A DNA stretch of 64,000 nt from JASLMY01 sp965226475 (GCA_965226475.1 CBDDDJ010000002.1:186001-250000); one strand, 5' to 3'; positions 18,717-27,905 are shown, counted from the first letter of the stretch. Translations and numbers: made by a program. Notes: generated by a model not told the origin, from the sequence alone.

Positions 18717-19544
18717 TCAGGCCGATTCGTCCCAGCCCCACCACTCGCGCACCGCCTCGCCCATGAGCAGGCGCTGGTCTTCCGCGCCGAGCCAGGGCAG
18801 TTCCTCGGTGAACATCGTCGCGCATTGGCGCCACGAGCACGGCATCTTGGTGATGTCGGTGCCCCAGAACATGCGCTCGGGGCCGAAGGCGTCGAAGATC
18901 CGGCGCAGGTAGTCCAGCATGATGGGATAGGGATAGGCCTCGCTCGAATAGCCGGGGGCGCCCGTGGCCTTGACGGCGACATTGGGGTGTTTGGCGAGCG
19001 CCAGGAGTTCCGCCATGTGGGTCATGGACGCCTCGTCCTTCAGCTTCGTGTTGCCGCCGAGGCCGCCCATATGGTCGATGGCGAGGCGGAGGCCCGGATG
19101 GCGCTCCGCGATCCGGCCGATGATGTCGAGCGAACCGGTCGCCAGCACGGCGATCGGCACGCCCGCCTTCTCCGCTTCCGACCAGAGCCAGTCGATGGTG
19201 CCGTCGGCGAGCCAGGTCCGCGCGGGCTCGTGGATGAAGAGGTAGCGCAGACCCAGGTTGCCGGGCGCCTCCCGCCAGGTCGCGACATGCTCGCGCGAGG
19301 CGGGATCGTCGAGCGCCAGCGCGCCCATGATCGCGAAGCGGCCGGGATGGTCCCGCACCGCGTCCAGGGCCAGTGCCTGTGAGTTCGGGTCCCAGCCCGG
19401 CGGATGAATGACCGCGCCGTGGACGCCGGCCTCGTCCATCAGCCCGATCGCTTCCGCCGCGGTAAACGAGGTCACCCGCCAATGGGCATCGTTGCTCGGC
19501 AAGCCCGTGCCCCAGAGATGAATCTGCGCGTCGGTGATTCGCAT
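18717..19544 (-). CDS. Amidohydrolase (metal-dependent TIM-barrel hydrolase)
   Basis: 275 residues, amidohydrolase_2 type. MRITDAQIHLWG carries the first metal-ligand motif (an H near residue 9, in a QIHLW form rather than DxHxH). Further features are GVHGAVIHPPGWDP, LRLAIDHMGGLGG and FWGTDITKMPC with the conserved Asp. Such enzymes hydrolyse lactones or decarboxylate ring-cleavage products. Start chosen at the ATG encoding MRITDAQ. It is the intact paralogue of the fragment at 4759. Convergent with tpsB, 15 bases apart, and followed upstream by an SDR in the same orientation. Confidence 0.85.
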   Translation of the reverse strand: MRITDAQIHLWGTGLPSNDAHWRVTSFTAAEAIGLMDEAGVHGAVIHPPGWDPNSQALALDAVRDHPGRFAIMGALALDDPASREHVATWREAPGNLGLRYLFIHEPARTWLADGTIDWLWSEAEKAGVPIAVLATGSLDIIGRIAERHPGLRLAIDHMGGLGGNTKLKDEASMTHMAELLALAKHPNVAVKATGAPGYSSEAYPYPIMLDYLRRIFDAFGPERMFWGTDITKMPCSWRQCATMFTEELPWLGAEDQRLLMGEAVREWWGWDESA

Positions 19545-19591
19545 GTCGCTCTTTCTCCCTCTTTCCCCGGTTCGGTCGTTCGCGGCGGGCC

Positions 19592-20428
19592 TCAATAACT
19601 CGGCTTGGTGGGGAACGGGGTCAACTGGAGTTCGTGCGTCCAGGCCGAGCGATCCTGGGTGTGGAGATAATAAAACGCCTCGGCGATCTTGACCGGGTCC
19701 ATCACGATGTCGGGATTGGCCTGGACCTTGGGCAGCGCCCGGGTGCCGGGCGAATCGATGGTGCCGTCGATCACCACGTTGGCGACATGTACGCCAAACT
19801 CGGAATATTCCTCGGTCAGAACCTGCGCCAGGGTGCGCATCATGACGCGGGGATAATAGAGCGAGTCGCCCGTCTTCCGCTTGCGGCCACGGATCGACCA
19901 CGAGTTGTTGGAGAAGAAGAACGAGCACTCCCCCCTCTCCCGCATCGCCGGCAGCACCTCCTTGGCGACGAGGAAGGGCCCGCGGCTGGCGACGTGCTAC
20001 GCGGTCTCGAACATCTCAAGCGGGAGATGCTCGAAGAGTTCCTTCTCCGGCGGCAGGTCGCGGCCCTCGGCATAGCCGGCGTTGTAGATCAGCACGCGCG
20101 GATCGCCGGCCTCGGCCCGGATCGTCGCGAAGGCGCTTGCGATCGACTCCGCGGAAACCAGGTCCATCTCGACGATTCGACATTCCCCGCCCTGTTGCCT
20201 GATCGCCTCGGCGAGCGGCGCGGCGTTCGCCTCGGCGCGGGTGGTCAGCACGGTGAAAAAGCCCTCGGCCGCGAATTTCTGGGCGACCGCGCCACCAATA
20301 CCCCAGCGGGCGCCGACGGGGAGGTCGCTATCGTCGAGGGCGCGGCCATGGACCAGCTTGGTCATGCGGCCCTCGGACCGCCACTTGGTCGTGGCGCCGA
20401 CGACGACGGCGACGGGCTTGTCCATCAT
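19592..20428 (-). pseudogene. Short-chain dehydrogenase with internal amber codon
   Basis: One continuous frame apart from a TAG at 19997-19999. The N-terminal half has MMDKPVAVVVGATTKW and WGIGGAVAQKFAAEGFFTVLTTR (cofactor site), then LIYNAGYAEG. After the stop the frame resumes with HVASRGPFLVAKEVLPAM, SNNSWSIRGRK, SLYYPRVMMRTLAQ and VANVVIDGTIDSPG. A tryptophan is usual at the interrupted site, so a TGG-to-TAG mutation is the simplest cause. The canonical YxxxK is not obvious. The start has GAGGAG upstream. Probably inactive; translation readthrough cannot be excluded. Confidence 0.8.
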
Positions 20429-20478
20429 GGTCTCCTCGGAATCGACGGGGTGGCGGCACCTGCTGGCGGCGGCTTTAT

Positions 20479-21729
20479 TTACCCTTGGCCCTTCCCCTCG
20501 CTCTCCGCCCATCTCGCCATCAGCTGGTTCGACGGGAGCGTTTCGTCCACCACCTTCCTCGCCGTTTCCACCCCGGCGATCGGCAGGCTCGAGGCGTCCA
20601 GCAGGCCGATCTGGGCCAGCACCGAGGCCTGGTCCCAGTAGATGTGCTCGTTGTAAAGGCGGCCGCCCCGGAAGCAGATGATGGCGACGAGGGGGACTTC
20701 GACCTTCTTGCCGGTCGGCGCCACGCCCGGCAGCATCCAGTCAATCTCGATGTCGTGGGTGAAGCTGAAGACCATCTCGTCGACGACGCGGTCGGCGCCG
20801 ACGGTGCGGCTGATCGGCGTCAGGCTAGTGTCGGCCGGCGTCTTTGGGATGAAGTGGTGCTTGTAGAAGCGGTAGAGGTCCTGGTAGCCGACGCCGCCGG
20901 TGAGCGTGGGAATGTGGTTCACGTAGGGCTCCGCCACCATGGTGTCCATGGTCGCCTGGGCGTCGCGCGTGCCGAATTCGTGCATGCAGTGCTCGTCCCA
21001 GAGCGCGCTCAGGTCATAGCGGGGACCCAGGGTCCGGCGCAGCAGGGCGATGGTGCGCGAGTGCGCCATGATCGCGGTCGGGCGGTCGTGGGACTCGCGT
21101 TCGTTACAGTTGAAACCGTGCTGGGCGCCGGGATAGCTGTGGATCTCCGTCTCGGCCCGCTCGGCGCAGGCGGCCTCGATCGTCGCTACCGCTTCCGGGG
21201 GAACATGGTCGTCCTCGCCCGCGAAATGCAGCAGGATCGGGCAGTCGGCGTTCCCGAGTTCATCCAGCGCGTTCTCGATCCCGACGCCGTAATAGCCGAT
21301 GGCGCAGTCGACGCCCGCCCGGGTCGCCGCCAGATAGGCGAGCTTGCCGCCAAGGCAAAAACCGATGGCGCCGACCCCGCCGGCGCAGGCCTCGTGGCCG
21401 CGCAGGTAGGCGACGGCGGCGGCGATGTCTTCGGCGCCCTTGTCGGCATCGAAGCGGCCCATCGCGGCAAAGGCCTTCTCCCTATCCGCCTCGCCATAGC
21501 CCAGTTGCAGACCCGGCTCGTCGCGCCAAAACATGTCGGGGGCCAAGGTCACGTAGCCCTCCTCGGCGAAATAGTCGCAGACGGCGCGGATATGGCCGTT
21601 TACGCCGAAGATCTCCTGCAACACCACCACGCCCGGTCCGGTGCCGCTTTCGGGCAGGCTCATATAGGCCTGGAAGCCGCCGCCGTCCGCCGCCTTGATC
21701 TCCACTTCCCGTCCCTGCATCTCAGCCAT
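20479..21729 (-). CDS. Dienelactone hydrolase fused to SnoaL-like domain
   Basis: 416 residues. Residues 1-235 are a dienelactone hydrolase: VVVLQEIFGVNGHIR, IGFCLGGKLAY with the Cys nucleophile, the acid in AGEDDHVPPE and the His in GAQHGFNC. Residues 245-405 form a SnoaL/ester-cyclase (NTF2-fold) domain (LWDEHCMHEFGTRD, VSLTPISRTV-like core, GKKVEVPLVAIICFRGGRLYNEHIYWDQASVLAQIGLL). DLH enzymes open lactones formed in aromatic degradation. The second domain may shape or process the substrate; the fusion is not one I know with a defined role. It is divergent from the thiolase gene, 71 bases apart. Confidence 0.87.
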   Translation of the reverse strand: MAEMQGREVEIKAADGGGFQAYMSLPESGTGPGVVVLQEIFGVNGHIRAVCDYFAEEGYVTLAPDMFWRDEPGLQLGYGEADREKAFAAMGRFDADKGAEDIAAAVAYLRGHEACAGGVGAIGFCLGGKLAYLAATRAGVDCAIGYYGVGIENALDELGNADCPILLHFAGEDDHVPPEAVATIEAACAERAETEIHSYPGAQHGFNCNERESHDRPTAIMAHSRTIALLRRTLGPRYDLSALWDEHCMHEFGTRDAQATMDTMVAEPYVNHIPTLTGGVGYQDLYRFYKHHFIPKTPADTSLTPISRTVGADRVVDEMVFSFTHDIEIDWMLPGVAPTGKKVEVPLVAIICFRGGRLYNEHIYWDQASVLAQIGLLDASSLPIAGVETARKVVDETLPSNQLMARWAESEGKGQG

Positions 21730-21800
21730 CCTCCCCGATTGCGCGCCGGGGCGAGGATAGCGCAGAGTGGGCCGAGAGCGAACCGGGCGAGGGGCGGGCC

Positions 21801-22979
21801 ATGACGGCGAGCGCGAGTTACGAGGGCGTGGCGCTGACGACGCCGGTCACCCTCGGCTATGCCCGCCACTCCCGCCGCTCGACCGGGTGGTACCTGGCCC
21901 GCCTGCTGGCCGAATGCCTGGCGCGGACCGGCCTTCGAAAAAGCGACATCGACGGCCTGGCGCTGGCGAGCTTCACGCTCGCGCCGGACGGGGCGGCGGC
22001 GATGACCGAGCAGCTCGGCCTCTCCCTCCGGTTCCTGGAAGATATCCAGGTGGGCGGCACCTCGGCGATTGTGGCGCTGCGGCGCGCGGCCCGCGCCGTT
22101 CAGGCGGGCGAGGCCGAGATCGTCGCCTGTCTGTCGGCCGACAACATGGGCAAGGGCGATTTCAATGACCTGATCGCCAACTTCTCCGGTTTCGCGCGCG
22201 ACGCCATGCACCCTTATGGCGCCGCCGGACCAAATGCCGTCTTCGCCCTGATCACCCAATGCTTCATGGCCGAGCGCGGGGCGACGCGCGAGGATTTCGC
22301 CAAACTCTGCATCGCCCAGCGCGCCCACGCCCAGGCCAATCCCATGGCCCAGCTGCGCCGGCCGCTGAGCTTGGAGGCCTATCTCGCCGCCCGACCGATC
22401 GCGGAGCCGTTGCACCTCTTCGATTGCGTCATGCCGTGCGCGGGTGGCGAGGCCTTCCTCGTCATGTCCACCGATCGGGCCCGCGCGCTCGCCCTCCCCC
22501 ACGCCACCATCGCCGGCGCGATCGAACGCCACGACGCCTTCGCGGGCGACGAGGTGCAACGACGGGGAGGCTGGACGATGGATGGCGACGAACTCTACCG
22601 GCAAGCCGGCATCGGGCCGGGCGACATCGACTTCCTTCAGGCCTACGACGACTATCCCGTGGTCGTGCTTTGGCAGATCGAGAACCTGGGCCTGGCGCCG
22701 GACGGCGACGCCCTGGCCTTTCTGCGCGAGCACTCGCTGGAGATCGGTGGCGGCGGCCTGCCGGTCAACACCTCGGGCGGACAGCTTTCCGTCGGTCAGG
22801 CGGGGGCGGCCGGCGGCTCCCTCGGCGTGGTGGAAGGCATTCGCCAACTGACCGGCGAGACGCTCGGCCGCCGGGTCGAGGGCGCGCGCCACGGAATGGT
22901 CGCAGGCTTCGGTATGGTCAACTACCTGAAGGGCGTAACCAGCGGCGCGGCGATCCTGTCCCGGGCGGAGGGGCCATGA
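21801..22979 (+). CDS. Thiolase-family acetyl-CoA acetyltransferase (SCPx type)
   Basis: 392 residues of the nonspecific lipid-transfer protein/SCPx thiolase group. IQVGGTSAIVALRRAARAV replaces the classic Cys motif, as in this divergent group. FLQAYDDYPVVVLWQIENLG and GGGLPVNTSGGQLSVGQAGAAGG (the conserved histidine is replaced in the family) follow. These enzymes cleave or condense acyl-CoAs, always next to a DUF35 zinc-ribbon protein. That partner gene begins at the overlapping ATGA. First gene of a plus-strand operon of five. Confidence 0.87.
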   Translation: MTASASYEGVALTTPVTLGYARHSRRSTGWYLARLLAECLARTGLRKSDIDGLALASFTLAPDGAAAMTEQLGLSLRFLEDIQVGGTSAIVALRRAARAVQAGEAEIVACLSADNMGKGDFNDLIANFSGFARDAMHPYGAAGPNAVFALITQCFMAERGATREDFAKLCIAQRAHAQANPMAQLRRPLSLEAYLAARPIAEPLHLFDCVMPCAGGEAFLVMSTDRARALALPHATIAGAIERHDAFAGDEVQRRGGWTMDGDELYRQAGIGPGDIDFLQAYDDYPVVVLWQIENLGLAPDGDALAFLREHSLEIGGGGLPVNTSGGQLSVGQAGAAGGSLGVVEGIRQLTGETLGRRVEGARHGMVAGFGMVNYLKGVTSGAAILSRAEGP

Positions 22980-24130
22980 GGAAGCGGCCGCACCTGCCGC
23001 CCCCCGGCCGGGGGCCCGAGGCACTGAAGCTGACCTCGGCCGCCGCGCGGGGCGAATTGCGCCTGCCAGTCTGCCGCGGTTGCGGGCATGTGCAGTATCC
23101 GCCAATGGAGTTCTGCGGCGCCTGCCTCTCCGACGCCCTCGAATGGCGGGAAATCCAGGGCGACGGCACCTGCCTGGCGACGACGGCGCTGCACCGCTCC
23201 AGCGCCGAATATTTCGACCGCCGAACCCCCTGGCGGATCGGCGCGGTGCGGCTGGGCGAAGGCCCGACGATCGCGGCGCATCTGGCCGACGGCGTCGATG
23301 TAGGTGACGCCGTCCAGGTCCACGCCCGGCTCGACGCCGCCGGGCAAGCCGTGCTCTGGGCCGGAAGCAAAGGAGACGACATGTCCGAGACGATTGCCAA
23401 CGGCGCCGTAAAAGGCCGCGCCGTGCTCATCACCGGGGCGAACGGAGGCATCGGCCAAGCGCTGGTCCAGGCCTTCGCCGACGCCGGCGCGGGCAAGGTC
23501 GTGGCGGCCAGCCGCGAGGGGCGAGTGACGTCGGAGGCCGCCAATGTGGTCCCCCTGGCCCTCAATCTCACCTCCGCCACCTCGATCGAACGCGCGGCGG
23601 ATACGCTGGCCGAGGTCGAAATCCTGGTCAACAACGCGGGGCGCAACTTCAACGAGGGCCTGCTGGCCGCCGCCGACATGAATGCGGCCGAGGAGGAGAT
23701 CCAGGTCAATTACCTCGGCACGCTACGCCTGATCCGGGCCGTGGCACCGGCGATGAAGCGGCGCAATGGCGGTCTGATCGTCAACCTCTCGACCGTGCTC
23801 GCGCATGTGAACCTGCCGGCGATGGGCTCCTACTGCGCCAGCAAGGCGGCGCTCCATTCCCTGACCCAGGGGATCAGGGCGGAGCTGGCACCCTGGGGCG
23901 TGCGCGTGATGGGGGTTTATCCGGGCGCCGTCGACATCGCCATGTCGGCCGACTTTCCGCCGCCCAAGATGGCCCCGGCCGCCGTCGCCCGCGCGGCGCT
24001 TCACGCGATCGGCGAGGGCCACGAGGACTGCTACCCGGGCGACATGGCGGGCGAGCTGCGCGCCAAGCTCGACGAGGACGCCAAGGCGGTCGAACGCGAA
24101 CTCGCGGCCTTTCTGCCGGAGCCGGACTGA
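22976..24130 (+). CDS. DUF35 OB-fold zinc-ribbon protein fused in frame to SDR oxidoreductase
   Basis: 384 codons without a stop. Residues 1-130 are a DUF35 acyl-CoA-binding protein with the zinc ribbon CRGCGHVQYPPMEFCGAC and an OB-fold (RIGAVRLGEGPTIAAHLADG); they partner the thiolase, whose stop overlaps the start. Residues 136-384 are a full SDR: VLITGANGGIGQ, ILVNNAGRNF, NLSTVLAH and the YCASK active site. The join is GSKGDDMSETIANG, where ATG 23381 keeps its own AAAGGAG ribosome site. This suggests two genes merged by loss of a stop codon. The SDR is probably also made separately from 23381. Confidence 0.85.
   Translation: MRKRPHLPPPGRGPEALKLTSAAARGELRLPVCRGCGHVQYPPMEFCGACLSDALEWREIQGDGTCLATTALHRSSAEYFDRRTPWRIGAVRLGEGPTIAAHLADGVDVGDAVQVHARLDAAGQAVLWAGSKGDDMSETIANGAVKGRAVLITGANGGIGQALVQAFADAGAGKVVAASREGRVTSEAANVVPLALNLTSATSIERAADTLAEVEILVNNAGRNFNEGLLAAADMNAAEEEIQVNYLGTLRLIRAVAPAMKRRNGGLIVNLSTVLAHVNLPAMGSYCASKAALHSLTQGIRAELAPWGVRVMGVYPGAVDIAMSADFPPPKMAPAAVARAALHAIGEGHEDCYPGDMAGELRAKLDEDAKAVERELAAFLPEPD
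23369..23383 (+). promoter_or_regulatory. Internal ribosome-binding site and start for the SDR part
   Basis: AAAGGAGACGAC precedes ATG at 23381 within the open DUF35-SDR frame. The spacing is ideal, so the SDR can be translated alone even though no stop codon separates it from the DUF35 part. Confidence 0.65.
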
Positions 24131-24147
24131 TACCCGAGGAGCGAAAC

Positions 24148-24939
24148 ATGAGCGACGATCCCGTCCTTTACGAACGACGCGGCGCCGCCGCCTGGTTGAC
24201 CCTCAACCGGCCCGAGGCGCTGAACGCGCTGACCATCCCGCTGACCCGGTGCCTCGACGAATGCCTCACCCAGGCCGAGGCGGACCCGGAGGCGCGCGTG
24301 GTGGTCATCACCGGGGCGGGCCGCGCCTTCTGCGCCGGCGCCGACCTGAAATCGATCCGCGCGCTTTTGGCCGACGACGTCGAGCGTTTCGGGCGCGAGT
24401 TCGTCCAGCCCCTGCTGGCGGTGCTGAACCGGCTGGAAGCCTCGGCCCTGCCGGTGATCGCGGCGGTGAACGGGATCGCGGCGGCCGGCGGCTTGGAGAC
24501 CATTCTCGCCTGCGACCTGGTCGTCGCGGCGGAGAGTGCCCGAATCGGCGACGCCCACGCCAACTACGGCCTGATTCCGGGCGGCGCCGGCTCGGTCCGC
24601 CTGCCACGCAAGATCGGCCCGACCCGGGCCAAGGCCCTGCTCTTCACCGGCCGCTTCGCCGCGCCAGCGGAACTCGCGGAGATGGGCCTGGTCAACGAAG
24701 TCGTGGCCGACGAGGCCCTTATCCCGACGGTCGAGGCACTGGTCGAGGAGATCGCGGGCAAGAGTCCGCTCTCGATTTCGGCGATGAAGCGGCTGGTGCG
24801 CGACGGCATGGAACAGTCGCTCGACACCGCGATAAACCTCGAATACACCATGCTCATGACGCACATGCGCTCCGCCGACGTAGCCGAGGGCCTGGACGCC
24901 TTCGAAAACAAGCGCCGGCCGCAATTCAAGGGTCGTTGA
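24148..24939 (+). CDS. Enoyl-CoA hydratase/isomerase family protein
   Basis: 263 residues, crotonase fold. The oxyanion-hole segments are GAGRAFCAGADLKSI and NGIAAAGGLETILACDLVVA. In the second, hydratases usually have a catalytic Glu, and here an NYGLIPGGAGSVRLPR block follows. It hydrates or isomerises an enoyl-CoA in the pathway of the neighbouring thiolase. ATG with GAGGAG upstream; 17 bases after the SDR. Exact reaction unknown. Confidence 0.88.
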   Translation: MSDDPVLYERRGAAAWLTLNRPEALNALTIPLTRCLDECLTQAEADPEARVVVITGAGRAFCAGADLKSIRALLADDVERFGREFVQPLLAVLNRLEASALPVIAAVNGIAAAGGLETILACDLVVAAESARIGDAHANYGLIPGGAGSVRLPRKIGPTRAKALLFTGRFAAPAELAEMGLVNEVVADEALIPTVEALVEEIAGKSPLSISAMKRLVRDGMEQSLDTAINLEYTMLMTHMRSADVAEGLDAFENKRRPQFKGR

Positions 24940-24963
24940 GCGCCAGGCAAGAGGTGGGAAGCG

Positions 24964-25815
24964 ATGGATTTCGTTCCGCTCAAGGACAAGGTCGGGATCG
25001 AGGTCCGGGGCGCCGATCTGGCGGCGCTCTCGGAAGAGGACTTCGCCGCGCTGCGCCAGGCCTGGGTGGAGAACGGCGTGATGGTGATCCGGGGACAATC
25101 GCTCGACGGGGCCTCGCTGCAAGGCCTGGCGGCGCGGTTCGGCGAGCTGGAGGGCCCGCCGGCGAGCGAACGGAGTGGACGCGACGACGCCGGCGCCAGC
25201 GAGGCGGCCTATGTCTGGTACATCTCCAACGTGGTGGAGAACGGCAAGCCGATCGGCAGCCTCGGCGCGGGCGAGGCCGAATGGCACACCGACATGTCCT
25301 ACCTGGAGACCCCGCCGACGGCGAGCCTGCTTTACGCCCGCGAAATTCCGCCCGAGGGCGGCAATACGTCATTTGGCAACATGGCGGCGGCGCTGGACGA
25401 CCTGCCGGAGCCGCTGCGCGAGAGCATCGAGGGCCGGACCGCCAAGCATAATTCTTCCTATTCCAGCGCCGGCGAACTGCGGAAGGGCGCCGAGGCGGTG
25501 AGCGATCCGAGCCAGGCGCCCGGCATCAGCCATCCGATCGTCCGCACCCACCCCGAAAGCGGGCGCAAGTCGCTCTTCCTCGGCCGGCGGCGCAACGGCT
25601 ACATCGACGGCCTGACCCTGGCGGAGAGCGACCGGATCCTGGATGAAATCTGGGCCTTCTGCGGCAAGTCGGAGTTTTACTACGAGCATGTCTGGCAAAC
25701 GGGCGACCTGCTCATCTGGGACAATCGCTCGATGATCCACCGGCGCGAGGCCTTCGATCCGACCAGCCGGCGCGTGATGCTGCGCGCCCAGGTCAAAGGC
25801 GACCGGCCGCGCTGA
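24964..25815 (+). CDS. TauD/TfdA-family Fe(II)/2-oxoglutarate dioxygenase
   Basis: 283 residues. The iron-binding HxD is in AEWHTDMSYLETPP, the distal His in WDNRSMIHRREAFDP, and the 2-oxoglutarate-binding Arg downstream in SRRVMLRAQVKG. VENGVMVIRGQSL is the usual N-terminal block. Members hydroxylate taurine, 2,4-D and other small acids. In this operon it may start attack on the substrate; which one is unknown. Last gene of the thiolase operon. Confidence 0.88.
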   Translation: MDFVPLKDKVGIEVRGADLAALSEEDFAALRQAWVENGVMVIRGQSLDGASLQGLAARFGELEGPPASERSGRDDAGASEAAYVWYISNVVENGKPIGSLGAGEAEWHTDMSYLETPPTASLLYAREIPPEGGNTSFGNMAAALDDLPEPLRESIEGRTAKHNSSYSSAGELRKGAEAVSDPSQAPGISHPIVRTHPESGRKSLFLGRRRNGYIDGLTLAESDRILDEIWAFCGKSEFYYEHVWQTGDLLIWDNRSMIHRREAFDPTSRRVMLRAQVKGDRPR

Positions 25816-25837
25816 GGCACCAGGACGGGAGCGGGCG

Positions 25838-27220
25838 ATGGCGCGCGCGGCGCAACACTACGTCTGCCAGGACTGCGGCGCGGTCAGCCGGCGCTGGTCG
25901 GGGCGCTGCGGCGCCTGCGGCGAGTGGAACACCATCATCGAGGAATCCACGCCCGAAGTGGTGCCCAAGGGCCTCGGCGCGGGCAAGGGCCGCAAAATCG
26001 CGCTGCAGCCCCTCGACGTTCCGGAGGGGGACGAGCCGTCCCGCATGGTGACCGGCCTGGGCGAGCTGGACCGCGTCGTCGGCGGCGGCCTGGTTCCGGG
26101 CACGGCGGTATTGATCGGCGGCGATCCGGGGATCGGCAAGTCGACGTTGCTGCTGCAAGCCGTGGCGGCGCTGGCCCGACGAGGGGTACGCTGCGCCTAT
26201 ATCTCGGGCGAAGAGGCGACGGCGCAGATCCGCATGCGGGCCCGGCGCCTGGGCGAGGAATCGGCGCCGGTGGAACTCGCGGCGGCGACCAACGTGCGCG
26301 ACATCGTCGAGATGCTGAACGGCGAGGGCGCGCCGCGCGTCGTGGTGATCGATTCCATCCAGACCATGTATGTCGACGCGCTCGAAAGCGCGCCCGGCAC
26401 CGTCGCCCAGGTCAGGAGCTCCGCCCAGGAATTGATCCGCATCGCCAAGCGGCGCGACATCACGCTGCTGCTGGTCGGCCACGTCACCAAGGACGGACAG
26501 ATCGCCGGCCCTCGCGTCTTGGAACACATGGTCGACACGGTGCTTTATTTCGAGGGCGAGCGCGGCCACCAGTTCCGCATCATGCGCGCGGTCAAGAACC
26601 GCTTCGGCCCGACGGACGAGATCGGTGTCTTCGAGATGAGCGACGCGGGCCTGATGGAGGTCGCCAACCCGTCCTCCCTCTTCCTCGCCCAGCGTGACGG
26701 CGCGCCGGTCAGCGGCACCGCCGTCTTCGCCGGGATCGAGGGCACCCGGCCGCTGCTGGTGGAGGTCCAGGCCCTGGTCGCCGATTCGCCCCTCGGCACG
26801 CCGAGGCGCACCGTCGTGGGCTGGGACTCCAACCGCCTCGCCATGGTGATGGCGGTGCTGGACGCGCGTTGCGGCCTGGCGATCGCCGGCCGTGACGTCT
26901 ACCTCAACATCGCCGGCGGACTGCGCATCGTCGAGCCGGCTGCGGATCTGGCGGTGGCGGCGGCCCTCGTCTCCTCCCTCCTCGACGTGGCGCTTCCCGC
27001 GGAGACCGTGCTCTTCGGAGAAATCAGCCTCTCGGGCGAGGTCCGCCCGGTGGGCCAGAGCGACGTCCGCCTGAAGGAGGCCGCCAAGCTCGGCTTTACC
27101 AAGGCGGTGACGGCCAGGGCATCCAAGAAACGCCGCGAGGCGCCGCTGGCGATCGAGGAGCTGCGGCGCCTCGACGAGCTGGTGCAGGGTTTTTACCCCG
27201 GCGGGGCGGACCGCCTATAG
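25838..27220 (+). CDS. radA: DNA repair protein RadA (Sms)
   Basis: 460 residues, full length. N-terminal C4 zinc finger (YVCQDCGAVSRRWSGRCGACGEW), RecA-like ATPase with Walker A GGDPGIGKSTLLL, the RadA-specific KNRFGPTDEIGVFEM motif, and the C-terminal Lon-like domain (LNIAGGLRIVEPAADLAVAAAL). It promotes branch migration in recombination and replication-fork repair. Followed after eight bases by cvpA, an order conserved in alphaproteobacteria. Confidence 0.97.
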   Translation: MARAAQHYVCQDCGAVSRRWSGRCGACGEWNTIIEESTPEVVPKGLGAGKGRKIALQPLDVPEGDEPSRMVTGLGELDRVVGGGLVPGTAVLIGGDPGIGKSTLLLQAVAALARRGVRCAYISGEEATAQIRMRARRLGEESAPVELAAATNVRDIVEMLNGEGAPRVVVIDSIQTMYVDALESAPGTVAQVRSSAQELIRIAKRRDITLLLVGHVTKDGQIAGPRVLEHMVDTVLYFEGERGHQFRIMRAVKNRFGPTDEIGVFEMSDAGLMEVANPSSLFLAQRDGAPVSGTAVFAGIEGTRPLLVEVQALVADSPLGTPRRTVVGWDSNRLAMVMAVLDARCGLAIAGRDVYLNIAGGLRIVEPAADLAVAAALVSSLLDVALPAETVLFGEISLSGEVRPVGQSDVRLKEAAKLGFTKAVTARASKKRREAPLAIEELRRLDELVQGFYPGGADRL

Positions 27221-27227
27221 TCGCGCC

Positions 27228-27905
27228 ATGGAAACGGGCGCCATCACATATACCGACGTCGCCATCCTGTCGGTGCTGCTGATCTCCGGCCTGATCGCGC
27301 TGGTCAGGGGCTTCGTCAAGGAGCTGCTGCACATCCTCTGCTGGATCGCGGCCGCCGTGATCACGGTGAAGGGTTTCGAATATGTCCAGCCCTTCATCGC
27401 CGGCTGGGTCCAGCCGGAAATCCTGGCCGATGTCGGAACCGCCGGCGGGCTGTTCGTCATCTCTCTCGTCATCCTCGTCGTGCTCACCGCCGTGGTCGCG
27501 CGCAAGGTACGCGAAAGCAAGGTCGGCGGCTTCGACAGGGCGCTTGGCTTCGCCTTCGGCCTGGCGCGAGGCGCCCTGCTGCTGGCGCTCTCCTATCTGG
27601 TGGTGATCCAGTTCCTGCCCCAGGAAGAGGAAGACCAGCCCGACTGGTTCAGGGCTTCCATGGCCATGCCGTTGGTGGCCGAAAGCGCCAGGATACTGAC
27701 TTCCATCGCGCCGGAGGTCTTCTCCAAGACCCAGGACGCGATCAAGGAAGCGAGCGAAACCGCTGGCGATATGATGGAAAGCGGCGCCGCCGAGGTCATC
27801 ACCGGTGGCGCGCCGCGCGCCGGCGACAAGAGCGAGACCGGCTACGAACGCGACAAACGCAAGGGCATGGACCGGCTGATCGAAAGCCGGCAAAAGGGTG
27901 GCTGA
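27228..27905 (+). CDS. cvpA: CvpA family membrane protein
   Basis: 225 residues with four predicted membrane segments: near DVAILSVLLISGLIALVRG, LLHILCWIAAAVITV, GGLFVISLVILVVLTAVVA, and LARGALLLALSYLVVIQFL. A polar C-terminal tail follows (EASETAGDMMESG...). CvpA is linked to colicin V export and envelope stress tolerance. It lies between radA and purF as in related genomes. Confidence 0.93.
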   Translation: METGAITYTDVAILSVLLISGLIALVRGFVKELLHILCWIAAAVITVKGFEYVQPFIAGWVQPEILADVGTAGGLFVISLVILVVLTAVVARKVRESKVGGFDRALGFAFGLARGALLLALSYLVVIQFLPQEEEDQPDWFRASMAMPLVAESARILTSIAPEVFSKTQDAIKEASETAGDMMESGAAEVITGGAPRAGDKSETGYERDKRKGMDRLIESRQKGG

